Shown one piece after another: positions 17,377-24,430 of a DNA stretch of 64,000 nucleotides (its first letter is position 1; every line of letters begins with the position of its first letter). The stretch is taken from assembly GCF_014529625.1 (NCBI RefSeq), contig NZ_CP076039.1, forward strand, positions 3,906,001 through 3,970,000, given 5' to 3'. The notes under the pieces are model-generated. The model ran no database searches. It was not told where the DNA came from and saw only the letters and a program-made list of their open reading frames with translations. A program made the position numbers and the translations under genes. This DNA is from Candidatus Pelagisphaera phototrophica. GTDB lineage: Bacteria; Verrucomicrobiota; Verrucomicrobiia; Opitutales; Opitutaceae.

Positions 17377-19560
17377 TCACTTACTCGCTATCGATGCGGC
17401 AGGACTTTCGATCCCCTCTAGCGCATCCAGGACGATTCCCGGGTTCAATAGCTCAGGCAAGATTTTCGGCGTATCCGATTTTCCATCATACATGACATAC
17501 AACGGCACTCCTGAGCGACCAAACTCTTCTAGAGCATCAGTGATAACGGGATTCCGCTTCGTCCAATCAGCCTTAACCATCACGAAACCTAATTCATCAA
17601 AACGATTTTTTACTTCGTCCGAGGCGAAAACGACCGCCTTATTCGCTTTACAGGTAAGGCACCACTTGGCGGTGAAATCGATAAAGACGGGTTTTCCTTT
17701 CTGTCGAGCCGATGCGACCAGCTCCGGAGAAAAATTTTCCCAGACTACGCCGTACTTGTCAGGACCACCCGCCTCTTCCGTAGCCACTGCCGATGTCGCT
17801 TCTTCAGAAGGCATCAGCATCCATACTCCAATGACAGCGATCACTACCGCGAAAATGGTCGAAACTCTGCGAGTCGTAACCGGTTTCACTGGCGACGACC
17901 AACGTCCGTAGACCCACGCCCCGATCGCCACAACGAGCAATCCCCCAAGAACCATGATAAGTCCGTCGTTACCGACATGAGCCCCCATCACCCAGATCAG
18001 CCAAATACAGGTTGCGAACATCGGGAAGGACATGACCTGTTTAAAAGTCTCCATCCACGCGCCCGGACGGGGAAGCTTCTCTATCAGCTTAGGAAAAGAC
18101 GAGAGAGTCAAATAAGGGACCGCCATTCCTAATGCTAAAAATGTAAACACTGTCATCGACTGGAAGGCCGACAAGGTAAGGGCAAATCCAAGCGCAGGCC
18201 CCATGAAAGGACCGGTGCAGGGGGTCGCGACCGCAGTGGCCAGAACTCCGGAGAAGAAAGAGCCTCCATACCCCTCTCCTTTGACTTTTCCCGCGAGCCC
18301 TATCGCAGAAGTCCCTATTTCAAATACACCCACCAAACTCAACCCCAGCAGGAACATGATCAAAAGCAACGCCCCCACAAAATAGGGTGACTGAAGCTGA
18401 AATCCCCAGCCAAGGCTTTCACCACCCGCCCGTAAGGCGATCAACGCGCCCGCCAATACCCAAAAGGACGCCAGCACCCCTCCCGCGAACGTAAGTCCGT
18501 GAGCTAAGACCTTCTTGTTGTCCTCTCCCGACTGATGAACGAAACCAAGCACCTTTATGGATAAGATCGGGAACACGCAGGGCATCAAATTGAGAATCAT
18601 TCCGCCGACAAACGCGAACAAGAGGGCTTGAGCAAAACCGATAGTCGATTCCCCGCCACTTGCGTAAGCCGTGTTTGCATCCGCCGCCGGCTTGATCGCC
18701 GAATCCAGAAAAATCGCCTTCGCATCGCTAGCAGACGCAAAGCCCGCCTCGTGAGATAGTACCCCAGAAAGCCGATCGACTGAACCTTCATGGTATTCCG
18801 ACTTCTGCATCGACACGATGAGGGTCAAATCAGTAAGGGCGAAGTTCTGGGCCGCGGCTGAATTGATCAAACCTTCTTCCTCCGGATAGAAATAGAGGGA
18901 TTTGGTGTCGATCCCATTGAAACCCGCCCAATCGATGCTAACCGAGATCGTGGATTCGAGCGCTTCGAAAGTAAGCACTGCCCCGTCGGGCGTTTTCGGG
19001 AGGTTTGCCCGCGCCAACGCCAAAGCATCTCCCCACTGCGAGGAATCAGCCGATTCGCCAGAAACCGGCAATTCCAGAGCGAGCTTCGCCCCTCCCGGGA
19101 TACACATCTGCTCACAAGCCAGCCAACTGGCATCGGCATTGAGCGAAATAGTCTGACCTAATCCGAAATCCTCCGGGATCGTGACCTTCGCCAGAACGAA
19201 TACCTCCCCCTCATAGCCGTACGAGACAAAATCGGGAGGTGTAATGATCTTCTCTGGAGTCGGAAACTCCAGTTCGCCCACTTCTATTCCATCCGGAGCC
19301 TCCCAATCAATCGACGGCGCTAACCCCGTATCCCCCGGGTTTTTCCAATAAACGTGCCAATGCGGATCCAACTGGAGGCGCAGCGCCACATCGATGGTCT
19401 GCCCAGGTTGCACTGCTGTGACTCCGGATACTAGCTCGGCAATCGCCTGCTCCGTATCAACCGCACCCTTCTGGTAGTCCTGCCCGTAGCTCAAGAGGGG
19501 CATTACCCCGCAGATGAGCGCGAAAAGCTTGAGAACATTCCCTTTTCTGTACATAATCAT
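17377..19560 (-). CDS. dsbD: Thiol:disulfide interchange protein DsbD
   Basis: Transfers electrons from cytoplasmic thioredoxin across the inner membrane to periplasmic reductases. After a signal peptide there is an N-terminal DsbD-alpha domain with the CEQMCIPGG cysteine pair. A central membrane domain of about eight segments follows, including LNLMPCVFPILSIK and ATAVATPCTGPFMGPALGFAL, each with its conserved cysteine. The C-terminal thioredoxin domain has WCLTCK. All three redox pairs are therefore present. The length of 727 is slightly above average. A second ATG two codons in could be the true start. Confidence 0.92.
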   Translation of the reverse strand: MIMYRKGNVLKLFALICGVMPLLSYGQDYQKGAVDTEQAIAELVSGVTAVQPGQTIDVALRLQLDPHWHVYWKNPGDTGLAPSIDWEAPDGIEVGELEFPTPEKIITPPDFVSYGYEGEVFVLAKVTIPEDFGLGQTISLNADASWLACEQMCIPGGAKLALELPVSGESADSSQWGDALALARANLPKTPDGAVLTFEALESTISVSIDWAGFNGIDTKSLYFYPEEEGLINSAAAQNFALTDLTLIVSMQKSEYHEGSVDRLSGVLSHEAGFASASDAKAIFLDSAIKPAADANTAYASGGESTIGFAQALLFAFVGGMILNLMPCVFPILSIKVLGFVHQSGEDNKKVLAHGLTFAGGVLASFWVLAGALIALRAGGESLGWGFQLQSPYFVGALLLIMFLLGLSLVGVFEIGTSAIGLAGKVKGEGYGGSFFSGVLATAVATPCTGPFMGPALGFALTLSAFQSMTVFTFLALGMAVPYLTLSSFPKLIEKLPRPGAWMETFKQVMSFPMFATCIWLIWVMGAHVGNDGLIMVLGGLLVVAIGAWVYGRWSSPVKPVTTRRVSTIFAVVIAVIGVWMLMPSEEATSAVATEEAGGPDKYGVVWENFSPELVASARQKGKPVFIDFTAKWCLTCKANKAVVFASDEVKNRFDELGFVMVKADWTKRNPVITDALEEFGRSGVPLYVMYDGKSDTPKILPELLNPGIVLDALEGIESPAASIASK

Positions 19561-19926
19561 CTCTTACTTTGAAGGCGTTCTAGCGCTTATTCGTACACTA
19601 ATCCACTCTGTATTCATGCTTTTCAAAACAACCAAGCAGGAGAGGAAAATCCTGACACTGCTCGCTCTCCTTGTAATCTTGGGGCTAATCGGACTGGCGC
19701 TTTTTTAAGACGCTGGACTCGGTAGGACCCCTTTTCAAAACGTAGCCAATATACTCCTGATTGCGATTCGCACAGGATTGGATTGGTAACGATTCAGTCA
19801 TAGGCTCTGATATCCCTGTAGAATTTAACTGGAATAATCGACCGATGTTTCCCAAATAAAGGCTGACATTGCTCAAAGTTCGTTTCATCAACGCACTCCC
19901 TGTAATTCAGCTAATCCCAATTTTTT
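19561..19926. other. Intergenic stretch with one possible 30-residue membrane peptide
   Basis: Between dsbD and fabV I see no normal gene. A short frame on the plus strand, from the ATG at 19616 to the stop at 19706-19708, would make a 30-residue peptide: basic head KTTKQERK followed by a Leu/Ile/Val/Gly hydrophobic stretch ending GLALF. It could be a small membrane protein, but nothing else supports it. A 68-codon frame on the minus strand (19685-19891) has no recognisable features. Confidence 0.3.
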
Positions 19927-21114
19927 ATGATTATTCGTCCCAAAGTAAGAGGTTTCGTCTGCGTCACAGCTCACCCAACTGGCTGTGCCGCCAATGTCCA
20001 GGAGCAGATTGACTATGTCAAAAACCAGTCCCCTGTCGAAAATGGGCCCAAAAATGTTCTCATAGTCGGGGCATCAACCGGATACGGCCTCGCATCCCGC
20101 ATTGCAGCAGCCTTCGGATGCGGCGCCAACACCCTTGGAATCTATTTCGAGCGCCCTTCGGAGCGAGGACGAACCGCCACACCGGGCTGGTACAATTCAG
20201 TCGCCCTTGAAAAAGCGGCCAAAGCAGACGGCCTCTATGCCAGTAGCATCAACGGCGACGCCTTTTCAAACGAAATCAAGGAGCAATCCATCGAACGAAT
20301 AAAGTTGGACATGGGGAAAATTGACCTCGTGATCTACTCGCTCGCCTCGCCTCGCCGCACCGATCCGAAAACAGGTGAAACCTATCGTTCCGCCCTCAAG
20401 CCGATCGGGGCAGCCTACTCGAACAAATATTTGGATACCGACAAAAGGTCGATCCAGGAAGCGACCGTGGACGCTGCTACCGATGAGGATATACAAAACA
20501 CTGTCAAAGTGATGGGGGGCGATGACTGGGAATTGTGGATACAGGCCCTCAAGGACGCCGACCTGCTCTCCGAAGGCTTTAAGACAGTAGCCTACGACTA
20601 CATCGGACCCAAGGTAACTTGGCCTATTTACAAAGACGGCACCATCGGACAGGCCAAAGTCGATCTCCGTCGGGCCAAGGCAGCGATTAATGAATCTGTC
20701 AGTGAATTAGGCGGTGAAGCCCATGTCTCGGTAAACAAAGCCGTCGTGACCCAAGCGAGCTCCGCCATCCCAGGGGTCAATCTCTACATCACTATTCTCT
20801 TCAAGATCATGAAGGAGCTCGGCGGCCACGAGGGCTGTATCGAGCAAATACAACGGCTGTTTTCCGATCGTCTCTACAACCAAGGTGGCAACGTCCCCCT
20901 CGACGAGCTTGGTCTCATCCGCATGGACGACTGGGAGATGGAGGACAAGATACAAGATGCGGTCACTAAAGTATGGCCCCTCGTTTCAACTGAAAATCTG
21001 GAGGAGCTGACGGACTTCGAAGGATACCAGACCGATTTTCTCAGGCTCTTCGGTTTCGGCATAAAAGGTGTGGACTACGACGCAGAGGTCGAGCCAGAGG
21101 TGGATTTCGACTGA
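19927..21114 (+). CDS. fabV: Trans-2-enoyl-ACP/CoA reductase, FabV type
   Basis: NADH-dependent enoyl reductase of fatty-acid elongation, triclosan-resistant in characterised members. The beginning MIIRPKVRGFVCVTAHPTGC is typical. The cofactor motif is VLIVGASTGYGLASRIAAAFG. The catalytic Tyr-x8-Lys is seen in YKDGTIGQAK, eight residues after the conserved YDYIGPK. At 395 residues it is the FabV length. It is the first of three plus-strand genes with short spacers (methyltransferase, dtd). I see no FabI in the window. Confidence 0.95.
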   Translation: MIIRPKVRGFVCVTAHPTGCAANVQEQIDYVKNQSPVENGPKNVLIVGASTGYGLASRIAAAFGCGANTLGIYFERPSERGRTATPGWYNSVALEKAAKADGLYASSINGDAFSNEIKEQSIERIKLDMGKIDLVIYSLASPRRTDPKTGETYRSALKPIGAAYSNKYLDTDKRSIQEATVDAATDEDIQNTVKVMGGDDWELWIQALKDADLLSEGFKTVAYDYIGPKVTWPIYKDGTIGQAKVDLRRAKAAINESVSELGGEAHVSVNKAVVTQASSAIPGVNLYITILFKIMKELGGHEGCIEQIQRLFSDRLYNQGGNVPLDELGLIRMDDWEMEDKIQDAVTKVWPLVSTENLEELTDFEGYQTDFLRLFGFGIKGVDYDAEVEPEVDFD

Positions 21115-21177
21115 GCCGGAACAACGTCCCGCCCCCACAGTCCTCCCGCCAATCAAACTAAAAGTCCTCTAGCCGCA

Positions 21178-21861
21178 TTGAAACACCGTGAAGAAGGCTA
21201 CACTCTTTTAAGCGGGAAAGGCATTGAAATCGGAGCCTTCGGAGAACCGGCTAAGCTTCCAAGCTTCTGCCAGGTTTCCTATTTCGACGCCATTGATCCG
21301 AAAACCGCATCCGCGCGTTTCCCCGAAATTCAAAATAGCGAATTGGTTCCCGTCGACATCCTTGGGGATGTGGACAAGCGCGACCTGCGGAAGCTGACGG
21401 CCAGCAGCCAGGATTTCGTCATTGCCAACCACGTCATCGAGCATGTCGCCTGCCCGATTGCCATGATTGAAGACATGTTCTATGTTCTCCGAACCGGCGG
21501 CTGGATCGCCATCGCGGCTCCGGACAAACGCTACACCTTTGACAAGGAGCGCCCGCTAACCAGTTACGAACATCTGGAAACCGAGTACATAAACGGTGTA
21601 GACGAAGTCGACGATGAACACTACCTGGACTTCCTTCGACATGTCGGCAAACACGTATTCGAGGAACCGGGACGCGACATCAAAGGCGACATCGCATTCG
21701 CCCGCTCCCGTCGCGAGCATGCTCACGTTTGGGACAGCCATACTTTTTTGGAATTCCTTATGGCTTGCAAGAAAACCCTCGTGATTGAGTTCCAAATCGA
21801 ATTCCGATCCACCGGTGAGGAAAACGGGATCGAGTTCTTCGCCATTCTCAGAAAGCTCTAA
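21178..21861 (+). CDS. SAM-dependent methyltransferase, class I
   Basis: A 227-residue class I methyltransferase-like protein. It has a GIEIGAFGEP glycine motif near residue 15, an acidic residue after strand 2 (YFDAIDPK), and then a strand of type DFVIANHVIEH followed by GGWIAIAAPDKRYTFD, a common pattern in Methyltransf_11/23 proteins that act on sugars or small molecules. The start is TTG at 21178; there is no in-frame ATG nearby. It ends two bases before dtd. Its substrate is unknown; similar proteins often occur near glycosyltransferases, but none is present here. Confidence 0.75.
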   Translation: MKHREEGYTLLSGKGIEIGAFGEPAKLPSFCQVSYFDAIDPKTASARFPEIQNSELVPVDILGDVDKRDLRKLTASSQDFVIANHVIEHVACPIAMIEDMFYVLRTGGWIAIAAPDKRYTFDKERPLTSYEHLETEYINGVDEVDDEHYLDFLRHVGKHVFEEPGRDIKGDIAFARSRREHAHVWDSHTFLEFLMACKKTLVIEFQIEFRSTGEENGIEFFAILRKL

Positions 21862-21863
21862 TC

Positions 21864-22316
21864 GTGAAAGCGGTCGTCCAACGAGTAGCCGAAGCCTCTG
21901 TGTCAATCGACGGTAAAGAGCACACATCGATTGGCCGAGGGCTGCTTGTTTTCCTAGGGATACACAAACTGGATACGAACGAAGACATCGAATGGATGGT
22001 CCGGAAGATCTGCCATTTACGCGTGTTCGAAGACGACAACCAGCAAATGAACTGCGATCTAAAATCGATCCAAGGTGAATTGCTGATCGTAAGCCAGTTC
22101 ACTCTGATCGCCTCCACCAAGAAAGGAAACCGACCCTCCTTCAACGACGCAGCAGATCCCCAAAAAGGAAAAGCCTTCTGCGAGGACGTCGTCCGAGCAC
22201 TCAGCGCAACGCTTGGCTACCCGGTAAAGACCGGCGTTTTTGCCGCCAACATGCAAGTCTCGCTCGTAAACGACGGCCCCGTCACCATCGCCTTCGATAC
22301 GAGAAATCGAGAATAG
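21864..22316 (+). CDS. dtd: D-aminoacyl-tRNA deacylase
   Basis: Removes D-amino acids (and glycine misplaced on tRNA-Ala) from tRNA. The two active-site motifs are clear: SQFTL at about residue 79 and VNDGPVT near the C terminus. In bacterial DTD the second motif is NxGPVT, so the match is exact in type. The length of 150 is standard. The start is GTG at 21864, two bases after the stop of the preceding methyltransferase, so translation is probably coupled. Confidence 0.95.
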   Translation: MKAVVQRVAEASVSIDGKEHTSIGRGLLVFLGIHKLDTNEDIEWMVRKICHLRVFEDDNQQMNCDLKSIQGELLIVSQFTLIASTKKGNRPSFNDAADPQKGKAFCEDVVRALSATLGYPVKTGVFAANMQVSLVNDGPVTIAFDTRNRE

Positions 22317-22371
22317 CAGGCGGTCGGTCTTTTCTCGATGCCCCCAAGACCGGACGTTCAACTTAAAAATT

Positions 22372-22668
22372 TCAGTCTGGGTTTTCTTTGAATTCCTCCA
22401 AACATTGTTTCAGGGATTTACCTTCTTTGTGAATGCACTCACAAAATTCTATACACGTTCTATCATCTTCCCCCTCGCATTGAGCTCGGCAGTCAGAAAA
22501 TGTGTTTCTCAGCATTATCGCGTATAAAATTTGGGCATGAAGCGCTGTTAGAACGATTACCGCAATTACACCGAAAAAAAACTTCACCGGGGTCTTTTTC
22601 GTCAATTCGCTTTTTTGAGGAAGATCCCAGTCTGAATCGTAAAAAGGGGAACAAATTTTTGAACTCAT
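22372..22668 (-). CDS. Small single-span membrane protein with a cysteine-rich tail
   Basis: From ATG 22668 the product is 98 residues: about 30 polar residues, one membrane segment (FFFGVIAVIVLTALHAQILYA region), then an acidic tail. The tail holds six cysteines: C-x3-C-x7-C-x3-C-x-C and one more 10 residues later. The paired C-x3-C arrangement suggests two helices clipped by disulfides on the outer side. I do not recognise the family. The frame extends to 22701, but ATG 22668 gives the cleaner N terminus. It overlaps the 3' half of a DoxX-like remnant in another frame. Confidence 0.5.
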   Translation of the reverse strand: MSSKICSPFYDSDWDLPQKSELTKKTPVKFFFGVIAVIVLTALHAQILYAIMLRNTFSDCRAQCEGEDDRTCIEFCECIHKEGKSLKQCLEEFKENPD

Positions 22669-22849
22669 AATAGTCCCAACATAGTAAATACGAAACAGCA
22701 CACACCATTAACGGGGAAATGATAAGGGATCCATCAAATCTAACAGAGAGGGATAAAATGCAGATATTTAAGATTATCGGGAAATATATAAGAGCTCCCA
22801 TTGTTGCGGTCCGCGGGATAAGTAGGAGGATGGCGGCCAAAAACTGCAT
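22640..22849 (-). pseudogene. DoxX-like membrane protein fragment
   Basis: The first ~65 codons of a frame starting at ATG 22849 read QFLAAILLLIPRTATMGAL, then a second hydrophobic stretch, then a third ending in LLCWDYYEFK. That is the pattern of the last three helices of DoxX-like membrane proteins. The first helix is missing: an in-frame TAA lies seven codons upstream of the ATG. Downstream the frame runs on into sequence that codes for a different protein in another frame. I read it as a 5'-truncated remnant; a short intact membrane protein is the alternative. Confidence 0.4.
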
Positions 22850-23156
22850 TACCCCGACAAATGTGTATTAATAACATGTATGATAAAGGGCTTCCAAGAA
22901 ATTCCCCATTGGTTGGTTCACGGAGAGTACGGTAAACTTTTATCCGAGACTCTTTTGCAATCTAGAGGGAATAAATCCTGCAGCAAGAGCGATACGGCGA
23001 AACATCGAAAAGTAGTGAAGCCACTCATTTTTACTAGCTTAGTAGTGGAGCCTTTTCAGTGTTTTTCCGAGTCCCATTTGAGATCAATTCCTTTCATTAC
23101 GACGCTGAATCACACAGGGTTCGAAACGTAGAAGGTTTGCCTGCTTAGGGGCAGGT

Positions 23157-23373
23157 CTAATCATATTTGTACCCACATACTCGTAACATTGACCGAATTT
23201 CATAATTGGTGCCACAAAAGCGATTACGGCAATCGTCGAAGTGGCTCGATGTCCGATGGAAGACTGTCATTGGAGTGGAGTTCCATTCCTTCTTCATTGA
23301 ATTCCTAAAACGCTTTTTCAGCATCCAAATCCCTAGTCGCTTCTTCGAGTGTGACAACAGCTTGGATTTCCAT
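23157..23373 (-). pseudogene. Decayed RelE/ParE-type toxin gene
   Basis: From the ATG at 23373-23371 the frame reads MEIQAVVTLEEATRDLDAEK-AF and then hits TAG at 23307-23305, where the family normally has Tyr. The same frame continues with EFNEEGMELHSNDSLPSDIE-PLRRLP, then further stops. This matches the start and middle of RelE/ParE-family toxins. A further piece, NRFCGTNYEIR, lies in a shifted frame near 23200. The toxin is therefore inactivated by at least two stops and a frameshift. Its ATG overlaps the stop of the antitoxin-like frame by one base (TGATG), the usual coupled arrangement. Confidence 0.7.
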
Positions 23374-23576
23374 CAGCGATACCGCTTTCGCAGCTGTTCA
23401 ATCGTCAAATACTTGGTTTCGGCAGAATCCATCATTTGCTTCCGTTCGTTTAGAATCGTCTCGTGCCAAGAAGGAGATTCCGGCTCGGCCTCCTCGTGAC
23501 AGAGCGAGTCCCAGATGCGCTCCATCGTCCTAAGTCGTACACGGATAGTCGTCTTTTTGATATCCCGGATACTCGT
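23373..23576 (-). pseudogene. Decayed addiction-module antitoxin (TIGR02574 type)
   Basis: The frame contains RTMERIWDSLCHEEAEPESP, then SWHETILNERKQMMDS and YLTIEQLRKRYR. This is the core of the small addiction-module component family paired with RelE/ParE toxins. The expected start, just before SIRDIKK, is an ACG codon at 23576-23574 instead of ATG, and several core residues differ from the usual pattern. The open frame runs to an ATG at 23738, but the added N terminus looks unrelated. With the toxin downstream broken, this is probably a dying module; expression of the antitoxin remnant cannot be excluded. Confidence 0.6.
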
Positions 23577-23916
23577 AATATCAAAAGTAGATCTTTTAGC
23601 TCCGGAGGCAAGCTGGCCTCTTCTTTCTATTAATGCAGAACCACCCACTAGCGAGTGCACCCTCTTAATTGGAGCCAGGACGAGTTCAAAATGAACCGTC
23701 TTGTTAAATACGCGAAAATAGAAAACTGGGCCTTCCATGGGCGCGGTTTATGCTAAATCCAGACTGGCCGACGAAATATCGGTCCTAAGAAAACAACACG
23801 AACATGATAAAGGGAATGGGAGTAAGAAACGTCCTGTTTGGTGGCACGGCCACTATTCGGGACCCAAGAACAAGAACGCTGACTCGTCCGAGAAAGCGCT
23901 GAAAAAGAAAACAAAC

Positions 23917-23943
23917 GGGGGGAGGTGCAAGCCTCCCCCTTTT
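23917..23943 (+). terminator. Rho-independent terminator with no obvious upstream gene
   Basis: An 8-bp perfect GC-rich stem, GGGGGAGG (23918-23925) and CCTCCCCC (23932-23939), has a short loop and is followed by TTTT. The only plus-strand frame before it is a doubtful 71-codon one (23737-23952) that runs through the hairpin. It may end an unannotated small RNA. Confidence 0.6.
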
Positions 23944-23952
23944 AGCCTCTAA

Positions 23953-24430
23953 CGCTGAAGCTTAGCGAACCGGTATGACAATTTTTAGTCTAAGATCACC
24001 AGGTCGACGACCCAGCCTAAGATTTTAGAGTATTTGTCTTCTAGAAAGTTTCAAGAACACGGCCCTATCAAAACCATGCTTAAGCGATGATCTGCCACGA
24101 TCGTTCTTTGTGTCTTTTGCACCTCTTTGTGGCTATCGATTTCTTGAGCACGCCCGTCCCATAGGAAACGCGGCATAGCGTAAGCGCTAGCCCTACCTTC
24201 GCAGTCTGCCAGAGAAAAACGACTCTGGATAGGGACAAATCCCTACCACAGATATCTCAGACAACACAGATCCATTGAGATAAGGATTCGAATCGTATTT
24301 TTCTAATGACTATTCCCATGGCCAAAAAACATCTATGCTCATCCGTATAATCCGTGAAACAAAAATCTAAAACCTTCTTAACGATGACTAGGCTAACGCG
24401 CTGAGCTACTCGAAGTCCGTGGTTAAAAGG
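23953..24430. repeat. Non-coding stretch made of decayed repeats
   Basis: No gene is visible. The segment holds three repeat-like parts. CTTTGTGTCTTTTGCACCTC near 24105 is of a kind often seen between genes in environmental bacteria. Around 24170-24237 are arms ending in CCCTACC, including AGCGTAAGCGCT. About 24245-24358 is a long imperfect inverted repeat with CCACAGAT...AACACAGAT on the left and ATCTATG...ATCCGTG on the right. A tRNA-like D-arm match (minus strand, 24391-24410) follows just before uvrA. Confidence 0.5.

Noticed and set aside
19685..19891. 68-codon minus-strand frame before fabV
   Set aside because: No motif, no conserved-looking segment and overlap with another doubtful frame; could not be supported.
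23737..23952. 71-codon plus-strand frame, basic, next to the toxin-antitoxin remnant
   Set aside because: It reads through a strong terminator hairpin and has no recognised feature; no supporting start signal.
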